A DNA stretch of 5,452 nucleotides from an uncultured Rhodospirillaceae bacterium (lineage in GTDB: Bacteria; Pseudomonadota; Alphaproteobacteria; Rhodospirillales; UBA2165), in NCBI GenBank assembly GCA_913041095.1, contig CAJWIB010000196.1, positions 1-5,452 of the forward strand, written 5' to 3'. Shown one piece after another: positions 1 through 5,452 of this stretch (positions within the stretch are counted from its first letter, which is position 1; each line of letters begins with the position of its first letter). Below the pieces are notes generated by a model. That model saw only the letters and a list, made by a program, of their open reading frames with translations, had not been told where the DNA came from and made no database searches. The position numbers were made by a program, and so were the translations under genes.

Positions 1-537
1 CGCGCCTGAATTATTATTTTCACAGACGAATAAAACGGGCAGGGACCAGAGCGAGGCGAGATTCATCGCTTCGAACACCACCCCTTCCTCCATCGCGCCA
101 TCGCCAAAAAAAACGACACAAATATTGCCCTCACCGGCTTGTTTCAAAGTAAAGCCGGCACCTGAAGCCAAGCCGACCGCACCGCCGACTAAACCGGAGG
201 TCGAGAGAAAGCCAACATCCCGAACCGTCAGATGAAGCGTGCCGCCGCGGCCTTTATTGTAACCATCGACGCGGCCAAGAATTTCAGCGACCATGCGTCC
301 TGGATCGCCGCCGCGTGCCAATAAATGCCCATGATTGCGCCAGGTTGTCAGCAACAGGTCAGTCTCTGTTAAAGATTCAACAACGGTCGCGCCGGTCGCT
401 TCCTCACCAATATAGAGATGGTAGTGGCCAAAATTATGATCACCGGCGAGATCAATCAGCATTTCCTCAAACCGGCGGATCAGCAGCATGCGGTCAAGAA
501 TGGCCGAATTTTGATCTGGTGTAAGGTTATCTGTCAT
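1..537 (-). CDS. ThDP-dependent dehydrogenase E1 component, alpha subunit (second, divergent copy; C-terminus cut off by window edge)
   Basis: A frame running from the ATG at 537 to the left edge without a stop encodes the first 179 residues of a second E1 alpha subunit; a whole one is about 320-330. It shows RRFEEML (21-27), YHLYIGEEA (39-47), TTWRNHGHLLARG (64-76), KGRGGTLHL (95-103), STSGLVGGAVGLASG (112-126), GDGAMEEG (145-152) and LWSLPVLFVCENN (163-175), so the ThDP/Mg motif GDG...NN is present. It is a paralogue of the alpha encoded at 2508-1549 but far from identical: by eye about a third of positions match. It has W-R-N-H-G-H where the first has H-R-G-H-G-H, and EEG where the first has NQG. 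The start is supported by GGAG eight bases upstream and a 14-base gap after E1 beta. It may pair with the beta just upstream or with a second beta beyond the edge; the window cannot tell. Confidence 0.9.
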   Translation of the reverse strand, partial: MTDNLTPDQNSAILDRMLLIRRFEEMLIDLAGDHNFGHYHLYIGEEATGATVVESLTETDLLLTTWRNHGHLLARGGDPGRMVAEILGRVDGYNKGRGGTLHLTVRDVGFLSTSGLVGGAVGLASGAGFTLKQAGEGNICVVFFGDGAMEEGVVFEAMNLASLWSLPVLFVCENNNSGA

Positions 538-545
538 TTTCCCAT

Positions 546-549
546 CTCC
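546..549 (-). promoter_or_regulatory. Ribosome binding site of the second E1 alpha gene
   Basis: GGAG lies eight bases before the ATG at 537 in the short gap after E1 beta. Two other ATGs in the gap (ATGGAGATGGG) share a frame that stops at once, so they do not start a gene. Confidence 0.65.
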
Positions 550-551
550 AT

Positions 552-1559
552 TTAACCCAAACCACCATACATCTCGGTCACCTTGGCGACCACTTGTTCG
601 GCATTTGGCACGGTCATGGTTTCCAGCGCAGGGCTAAAAGGTACCGGCACATCAGGTGCCGCGAGCCGCATAACCGGTGCGTCAAGATAATCGAAAGCAA
701 GCTCGCCAATAGTAGCCGCAATTTCGCTGGTAATGCCAAATGATTGGTAGCCGCCATCCAGCACTAAGGCCCGACCGGTCTTCTGAACCGAGGCGACAAT
801 AGTTTCGACATCGAGCGGCGCTAGGGTGCGAAGATCAACCACTTCGGCGCTAACATTTTTGACTTGAAGGTGCTCGGCAGCCGCCAGTGCTGTATGTACC
901 GATCTGGTAACCGCGTAGATCGAAACGTCGGCACCTTCGCGTTTTACTTCAGCTGATCCCAGTGGGATGACATGCTCATCTTCCGGCACCTGCTCTTTCA
1001 AATTATACGTCATGCGGTCTTCCATGAAGATGACCGGATTGTTGTCCCTGACAGCTGCTTTAAATAATCCCTTTGCATCACTGGCTGAGCTTGGCATGAC
1101 GACTTTTAATCCCGGAATATGGGCCAGCCAGCCATGCAGGCTTTGCGAATGCTGGGGTCCAAGATTACCACCAACGCCAATACCAGTTCGCAAAACCAGC
1201 GGCACATTAAAGCCTCCTGCCGACATGTAATGAACTTTGGCCGCCTGGTTGACTAATTGATCCATCACCAGTGTGAGAAAATCACCAAACATTACTTCGA
1301 TGATTGGCCGTGAGCCTGCCATCGCTGCCCCAACGGCAAGCCCGAAGATGGCGGATTCTGAGATTGGCGTATCTATGACGCGATCTGCACCGAAAGTTTT
1401 AAATAATCCTTTGGTTTGTTTAAACACGCCACCCGCCGTACCGACATCTTCACCGATCAAGATGACATTTTGATCGCTTTCCATTTCTTCGAACATCGCC
1501 TCAAGTACGGCGTCTTTGAGCGTGAGGTTTCGATCCGTTTGTTGAGAGTCAGGCGGCAT
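552..1559 (-). CDS. ThDP-dependent 2-oxoacid/acetoin dehydrogenase E1 component, beta subunit
   Basis: This is a complete 335-residue E1 beta subunit, the usual length for PdhB/AcoB proteins. An N-terminal pyrimidine-binding transketolase domain covers about residues 12-190, and a C-terminal transketolase domain about 205-330. Visible motifs are LIGEDVG (34-40), DTPISES (63-69) with E68 as the expected glutamate contacting the ThDP aminopyrimidine, FGDF with DQLVNQAAK (91-108), GPQHSQSLHGWLAHIPGLKVV (starting at 134, with H137 the expected active-site histidine), and VDLRTLAPLD followed by SVQKTGRALVLD in the C-terminal domain. The ATG at 1559 lies inside the end of the alpha gene and has GAGG seven bases upstream, so it is likely coupled to alpha translation. 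A 14-base gap separates it from the second alpha gene. The closest style is acetoin dehydrogenase beta (AcoB) or pyruvate dehydrogenase beta. No key residue appears to be missing. Confidence 0.94.
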   Translation of the reverse strand: MPPDSQQTDRNLTLKDAVLEAMFEEMESDQNVILIGEDVGTAGGVFKQTKGLFKTFGADRVIDTPISESAIFGLAVGAAMAGSRPIIEVMFGDFLTLVMDQLVNQAAKVHYMSAGGFNVPLVLRTGIGVGGNLGPQHSQSLHGWLAHIPGLKVVMPSSASDAKGLFKAAVRDNNPVIFMEDRMTYNLKEQVPEDEHVIPLGSAEVKREGADVSIYAVTRSVHTALAAAEHLQVKNVSAEVVDLRTLAPLDVETIVASVQKTGRALVLDGGYQSFGITSEIAATIGELAFDYLDAPVMRLAAPDVPVPFSPALETMTVPNAEQVVAKVTEMYGGLG

Positions 1560-2508
1560 AGATATGCCTCGTTAAATCATCGGCGTCCGGCTCTGGCATC
1601 TTTTTGGCCTGATTGGCAGCGACAATAACCGTCGCTTTAATTTCGGCATCAAGCTCGTCAAGTGCTGCTTGTTTGATCTTTTTCTCGGCGACCAACATTT
1701 CGGACAATTTTGGAATTGGATCGCGGGACAACCACAGCTCGCGTTCTTCATCGTCTTTATATTCTTGTTTATCACCGACATGATGGCCAGAATACCGGTA
1801 GGTATCGAAAATTAGGAAACTCGGCCCGTCACCGTTGCGTGCTCGGGTGACGGCTTTCGACACTGTTTCATGAACCGCTAAGACATCCATGCCGTCGGTT
1901 TTTTCAGACGGGATATCAAATGCTTCACCGCGCTTGGCATAGGGCCGGCCGGCAGTGACATCATCGATCTCGGTAAACTCGCCATAGCCGTTATTTTCGC
2001 AGATGAACACTACCGGCAGGGACCACAGCGCTGCCATGTTGAGAGATTCAAACAAGATACCTTGATTAAGAACGCCGTCACCAAAAAAGCTAACAGCCAC
2101 CTGACCAGTGCCCCGAAGCTTTGCTAATAGCGCTGCCCCGGTGGCCAAGGGCACGGAACCGCCGACAATACCATTGGTGCCCAAATTAAAGGTTGCCGGA
2201 TCATATATATGCATTGAGCCACCCCGGCCCATGCCGTAGCCAGAACGCCGCCCGATAATCTCGGCGAACAAACGGTCAAGCTCGCTTCCTTTGGCGATGC
2301 AATGACCGTGGCCACGATGGTGACTGGCAATATAGTCGTCTGAGTTTAATGCCGTGCAGGTGCCAACAGCGACCGCTTCTTGTCCGGAATAAAGATGCAC
2401 CAGTCCGGGTGCCAAACCGGCATTGTGCATTTTGCGCACTTCTTCCTCGAAGGCGCGTATCGTTACCATGCCCCGATAGAGCTCGAGCAGTTTGTCTTTG
2501 GTCAGCAC
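1549..2508 (-). CDS. ThDP-dependent 2-oxoacid/acetoin dehydrogenase E1 component, alpha subunit (first copy)
   Basis: This is a complete 319-residue E1 alpha subunit, expected to form an alpha2beta2 tetramer with the next gene's product. It would decarboxylate a 2-oxo acid (pyruvate-like) or cleave acetoin, and transfer the acyl group to lipoyl-E2. The ThDP/Mg motif is intact: GDG at 143-145 and ENN at 171-173, with NQG and the LWSLPVVFICENNGYG strand between and after. Other family marks are the HHRGHGH ThDP-contact segment (63-69), MGRGGSMH (93-100), GTNGIVGG (110-117), DGMDV (205-209) and the YRYSGHHVGD active-site loop (237-246). I chose the GTG at 2508 because it has GGAGG five bases upstream and gives the usual family length. 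The same frame stays open far upstream inside hyuB, but that stretch is not E1-like. It overlaps E1 beta by 11 bases. It resembles both AcoA and PdhA, and the substrate cannot be decided from the sequence, so no symbol is given. Confidence 0.92.
   Translation of the reverse strand: MLTKDKLLELYRGMVTIRAFEEEVRKMHNAGLAPGLVHLYSGQEAVAVGTCTALNSDDYIASHHRGHGHCIAKGSELDRLFAEIIGRRSGYGMGRGGSMHIYDPATFNLGTNGIVGGSVPLATGAALLAKLRGTGQVAVSFFGDGVLNQGILFESLNMAALWSLPVVFICENNGYGEFTEIDDVTAGRPYAKRGEAFDIPSEKTDGMDVLAVHETVSKAVTRARNGDGPSFLIFDTYRYSGHHVGDKQEYKDDEERELWLSRDPIPKLSEMLVAEKKIKQAALDELDAEIKATVIVAANQAKKMPEPDADDLTRHIYAA
1567..1570 (-). promoter_or_regulatory. Ribosome binding site of E1 beta
   Basis: GAGG lies seven bases before the E1 beta ATG and inside the 3' end of the E1 alpha coding region. 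It supports the start at 1559 and the 11-base gene overlap. Confidence 0.65.
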
Positions 2509-2513
2509 ATTAG

Positions 2514-2518
2514 CCTCC
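2514..2518 (-). promoter_or_regulatory. Ribosome binding site that fixes the GTG start of the first E1 alpha gene
   Basis: GGAGG sits five bases before GTG at 2508, in the 13-base gap after hyuB. An overlapping ATG (AATGTG) is in another frame and meets a stop after two codons, so GTG is the only start consistent with this site and with the protein family. Confidence 0.75.
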
Positions 2519-2521
2519 ACT

Positions 2522-4270
2522 CTAAGCAGCGCGCAGTTTACTGGTCTCGTCTTCGTTAATCGTCTGCGTTTTTGGATCGATGTCAACTTTATAAATTTCC
2601 CGGGCAGCCTTGATGCTGACCAGCTCATTAATGACATCTTCCAGCACCATCTCAGGATCCCGCTCGGTCGGATCACCAACCCCACCGCCGCCGGAGGATT
2701 GCTTGATGATAATATCGCCTTCTTTAACTTCGACCATGCGATGCGGTTTAACTCTGATCCTTTCATCGCCACGATCGATATAAGTCCGGCAGACTGGCGA
2801 TGGGTTGCCGCCTTGGGCGCCGAAGCCTTGGACCACATCACCATCGGAGCTGCCAGTTGCCATTTGACCGTCGCTGCCTTCATTAACCGCTTCCCAATGG
2901 ATGCCTGGGCCACCGCGCCAGCGTCCTTCACCGGTAAAATCCTCAACCATTTCGTATTTGAGAATCCGCCACGGCAAACGCGCTTCCATTTCTTCCATGT
3001 CGCCCCGGTTAATCGCACCCATGGCAGTCAGTGAGGTTACACCCTGATAACCATCATAGCCCCAGACCGCACCGGCACTGCCGTCGTAATCAAACGAAGT
3101 TCGCACATAGCGCTCGTTGGTGCGGGGATCAACGCCGAAAGTATAATCACCCCGGTGTTTGCCCCAAGCCGCAATCGACCGGTCCGGTCTTGCCTTGGAA
3201 AGCGCATCCAGCACCGCTTCCATAATTTGATTACCCATGTTGACCGGCGAAGCACCAACCGTTGCCGGATATTCGCAGTTTACCACCGAACCCAACGGCG
3301 CCTTGATATCGATTGCCCGCATGGTCCCGGCATTATGATAATCGGACAGTGCAGGATCAAAGGTCATAATAGCTGCGCCACTGGCACAGCCATAAGTCGC
3401 CGCATAGACGCAATTGACAAATCCGGTGCGCTGTTTGTCGGAATCCTCAAAATCGATAGTCATTTGATCACCATCGATAGTGACTTTGACTCTGATCCAG
3501 ACATGTTCATCCAAAGTGGTGCCGTCGTCATCGGTGGCGGCTTCGGCGGTGTACTCACCATCCGGAATTTTAGCGATCTCTGCCCGTACAGCTCGTTCAG
3601 TGCGGTCGAACATTTCTTCGACGCAAGCCAGCACCGTATCACGGCCAAAAGTGTCCAACAGATCGGTCACCCGTTCTTCGCATACTTTGGTCGAGGCGAT
3701 CATGGCGTAGTTGTCAATCTTGACGCCTTCGGCAAAGCGCACATTGTTCCAAATCAGTTCGAAAATTTCGGTTTGCTCGACGCCGGCCTTAACCACGCGG
3801 GTTGGTGGGATGCAAATCCCTTCGGCGTGAATGTCATGGCCGTTCGGGAAATAACCGCCTGGAAATGAGCCGCCGGTATCCTGTTGATGGGCCCGGGTCA
3901 TGGTAAAGAACAGCAGTTCGCCCTCATAAAAAATCGGTCGGAAAAATGCCCAATCTGGCAGATGGTTGGCGTGGCCGCCATGATAGGGATCGTTCGATAA
4001 AAAGACATCTCCCGGGGCCATATCATCCGGATATTTTGCCACCAAATCCCTCACCGGGAATTCACCACCGAGGAATTGAACCGGCAGTCCTACGGGTACG
4101 GCGATGGTGGAGCCATCGGCGCCCCAGAGCCCGCAGGACACATCATGCAACTGACTGATCAGCATGTTCTGACAGGTTCGGTCGATGATATAGCGCATCT
4201 CTTTGGTCGCCGTTTGCATCGAATGCCAAATCGTCGAGATTGTCGTCGAATCAAGTTTTAATTTTCTCAT
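2522..4270 (-). CDS. hyuB: Hydantoinase B/oxoprolinase family protein, HyuB-type subunit
   Basis: This is a complete 582-residue protein, the B/alpha-type partner of HyuA. In this superfamily HyuA activates the substrate or bicarbonate with ATP and HyuB carries the metal-dependent chemistry. Family signatures are clear: the N-terminal DVSCGLWGADG (43-53), GDVFLSNDPYHGGH (87-100), NHLPD (102-106), TRAHQQDTGG (125-134), DIHAEGICIPP, and a glycine-rich C-terminal SSGGGGVGDPTERDPE segment. H103, D106 and H128 have the same spacing (+3, +22) as the manganese ligands I recall from the acetone carboxylase alpha subunit. Length is normal for the family and there is no signal peptide or membrane segment. 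The ATG start forms an ATGA overlap with hyuA and has AAGGAG seven bases upstream, so the two are probably translationally coupled. The E1 alpha gene follows after 13 bases. The family is certain. 'N-methylhydantoinase B' would be the usual automatic name, but acetone/acetophenone carboxylase-like activity is equally possible. Confidence 0.93.
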   Translation of the reverse strand: MRKLKLDSTTISTIWHSMQTATKEMRYIIDRTCQNMLISQLHDVSCGLWGADGSTIAVPVGLPVQFLGGEFPVRDLVAKYPDDMAPGDVFLSNDPYHGGHANHLPDWAFFRPIFYEGELLFFTMTRAHQQDTGGSFPGGYFPNGHDIHAEGICIPPTRVVKAGVEQTEIFELIWNNVRFAEGVKIDNYAMIASTKVCEERVTDLLDTFGRDTVLACVEEMFDRTERAVRAEIAKIPDGEYTAEAATDDDGTTLDEHVWIRVKVTIDGDQMTIDFEDSDKQRTGFVNCVYAATYGCASGAAIMTFDPALSDYHNAGTMRAIDIKAPLGSVVNCEYPATVGASPVNMGNQIMEAVLDALSKARPDRSIAAWGKHRGDYTFGVDPRTNERYVRTSFDYDGSAGAVWGYDGYQGVTSLTAMGAINRGDMEEMEARLPWRILKYEMVEDFTGEGRWRGGPGIHWEAVNEGSDGQMATGSSDGDVVQGFGAQGGNPSPVCRTYIDRGDERIRVKPHRMVEVKEGDIIIKQSSGGGGVGDPTERDPEMVLEDVINELVSIKAAREIYKVDIDPKTQTINEDETSKLRAA

Positions 4271-5452
4271 GAGCTTTCTCCTTTCCGGGCCAGCACGTAG
4301 TTCTTATTGGCATTCACCAGGCAGTCATAGTTTTCCGGAACAACTACGGTTGTCGTCGTTTCCTCAATGATCGCCGGCCCAGGTATTTCATTGTCAGCGG
4401 TAAGTTTGCTGCCATCATAGACCTGAACATCAATAAATTCGTCACCAAAATAACATTGCCGGATCAGTTTTTTAGCCGCCCCTGCATTAGGCCCACCACT
4501 TGGAATTTCTGGTAATTTGAAAGGCGCGTTGGGTGTTGTCGCCTTAACCCGGAGAGTCAGCAATTCAACGCCTTTCCACGGCATCTGAAAGGTGAAAAGC
4601 TCAAAATGCTTGGTGCCAAAGCCCTCGGCAGCATTGCTTAAGCTCTCGCCGGTGAATTCGCCATCCTCGACATCAACTTCAACTTCATGGAATTGGCCAA
4701 TATAGCGCATATCGATGGTGCGGCGAAATTTGACGAGATTTTTATCGATGCTAATATTTCCGAACGCGACCAAAGCTTCTTCTTCCATTTCCTGATAAAG
4801 CGCTGCGATTTCACCTGGTTCAGCGGCATCAACCCGGCGTACATGTGAGCGGGCATAGTCCTCGCCGATATCCATCGCGTACATGCCGAAGGCACTATAA
4901 AGCGATGCTACAGAAGGGATAACCACCGATGGAATATTCAAACGGTCAGCGATAAAGCCGGCATGAACCGGCCCGCCACCGCCGCCGCCAATCATGGTTG
5001 CCTGACGGACATCGTAGCCCCGTTTGGTCGAAACCTTGATGATCTCATCCGCCATCGACATATTGGCGAGGGAGAAAATTGAGTGGGCGGCTTCAATTAC
5101 GTCCATTTCCAATGGTTTGGCGACTTTTTCAATCGCGTTTTTTGAGCGTTCTACATCGAGGCTCATGTCTCCACCTAAAAAGAAGTCAGGGGATAACATA
5201 CCCAAAACCAGATCGGCATCGGTAACCGTTGGTTCTTCGCCCTTGCCGAAGCAAGCCGGGCCTGGATCGGCTCCGGCGCTTTCCGGACCGACCCTGAGAA
5301 GCCCAAGCGAATCGATGGTTGCAATACTGCCGCCGCCGGTGCCGACACTTTCAATATCAACCATCCGGATAGCAACCCGCTGATCAGCTACCCAGCTTTC
5401 GCTGGTCGTCGGAATTTCACCACCGCGCACCAAGCCGACATCAAAACTGGTA
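4267..5452 (-). CDS. hyuA: Hydantoinase/oxoprolinase family protein, HyuA-type subunit (N-terminus cut off by window edge)
   Basis: This is the ATP-binding (A/beta-type) subunit of a hydantoinase / 5-oxoprolinase / acetone carboxylase-like enzyme, expected in the cytoplasm paired with HyuB. The frame is open to the right edge, giving 394 visible residues; family members are usually near 700, so roughly the first 300 are missing. The visible part begins TSFDVGLV, the end of the family's GGTSxDVGL nucleotide-binding motif. Next come DIESVGTGGGSI (about visible residues 32-43), a VGPESAGADPGPACFG segment (54-69), TVTDADLVLG, a glycine-rich loop followed by PVHA (155-164), and a C-terminal GPAIIEETTTTVVVP segment typical of the family. 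The TTG at 5433 is not the real start, because conserved sequence continues upstream of it. The TGA stop overlaps the hyuB start. The family assignment is firm. The substrate (hydantoin, oxoproline-like lactam or ketone) is not determined. Confidence 0.92.
   Translation of the reverse strand, partial: TSFDVGLVRGGEIPTTSESWVADQRVAIRMVDIESVGTGGGSIATIDSLGLLRVGPESAGADPGPACFGKGEEPTVTDADLVLGMLSPDFFLGGDMSLDVERSKNAIEKVAKPLEMDVIEAAHSIFSLANMSMADEIIKVSTKRGYDVRQATMIGGGGGGPVHAGFIADRLNIPSVVIPSVASLYSAFGMYAMDIGEDYARSHVRRVDAAEPGEIAALYQEMEEEALVAFGNISIDKNLVKFRRTIDMRYIGQFHEVEVDVEDGEFTGESLSNAAEGFGTKHFELFTFQMPWKGVELLTLRVKATTPNAPFKLPEIPSGGPNAGAAKKLIRQCYFGDEFIDVQVYDGSKLTADNEIPGPAIIEETTTTVVVPENYDCLVNANKNYVLARKGESS
4278..4283 (-). 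promoter_or_regulatory. Ribosome binding site of hyuB
   Basis: AAGGAG lies seven bases before the hyuB ATG, inside the last codons of hyuA. With the ATGA stop/start overlap it supports re-initiation and balanced synthesis of the two Hyu subunits. Confidence 0.75.

Noticed and set aside
315..524. Plus-strand open frame of 69 codons at the left end
   Set aside because: It lies opposite the second E1 alpha, which is clearly coding on the minus strand.
538..551. Possible terminator or promoter between E1 beta and the second E1 alpha
   Set aside because: The gap is only 14 bases, has no inverted repeat or T-run, and is filled by the ribosome binding site.
2509..3018. Upstream extension of the first E1 alpha frame to 489 residues, as a possible N-terminal fusion
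   Set aside because: The extra 170 residues lie wholly inside hyuB in another frame, show no E1-like or domain-like pattern, and a good ribosome site with GTG at 2508 gives the normal family length.
2492..3034. Plus-strand open frame of 180 codons opposite the end of hyuB and the start of E1 alpha
   Set aside because: It spans the junction of two real minus-strand genes, has no recognisable motif, and I see no convincing ribosome site.
3155..3868. Plus-strand open frame of 237 codons opposite hyuB
   Set aside because: It lies antisense to a strongly conserved real gene, its protein resembles no family I know, and it is rich in His/Arg/Cys in the way shadow frames are.
5024..5383. Plus-strand open frame of 119 codons opposite hyuA
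   Set aside because: It is antisense to conserved hyuA motifs and low in complexity; a shadow frame.

Overview
The window is one block of tightly packed genes, all transcribed from the minus strand (right to left as numbered). No gap between genes exceeds about 15 bases, and there is no RNA gene, mobile element, CRISPR array, terminator or visible promoter. It looks like the interior of a single operon whose start lies beyond the right edge and whose end lies beyond the left edge. The moderate GC content, gene families and protein style suggest a proteobacterium, perhaps an uncultured marine alphaproteobacterium. That placement is an inference and is weak.

In transcription order the layout is: (1) 5452-4267, the C-terminal part of a HyuA-type hydantoinase/oxoprolinase subunit, cut by the window edge; (2) 4270-2522, a complete HyuB-type subunit overlapping HyuA by four bases (ATGA); (3) 2508-1549, a complete thiamine-diphosphate (ThDP) 2-oxoacid/acetoin dehydrogenase E1 alpha subunit starting at GTG; (4) 1559-552, a complete E1 beta subunit overlapping alpha by 11 bases; (5) 537-1, the first 179 residues of a second, clearly different E1 alpha subunit, cut by the left edge.

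HyuA and HyuB should form one ATP-dependent enzyme of the hydantoinase / 5-oxoprolinase / acetone carboxylase superfamily. E1 alpha and beta should form an alpha2beta2 ThDP enzyme that oxidatively decarboxylates a 2-oxo acid, or cleaves acetoin, and passes an acyl group to a lipoyl E2. E2 and E3 are not in the window. The coupling suggests a catabolic pathway in which the Hyu enzyme opens a lactam/hydantoin ring or carboxylates a ketone and the E1 complex uses a downstream product. The substrate cannot be read from the sequence.

The two points most worth attention are the co-transcription of a Hyu pair with an E1 pair, and the second, divergent E1 alpha directly after the first alpha-beta pair. 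I see no clear evidence of a wholly new system; the individual families are all known.
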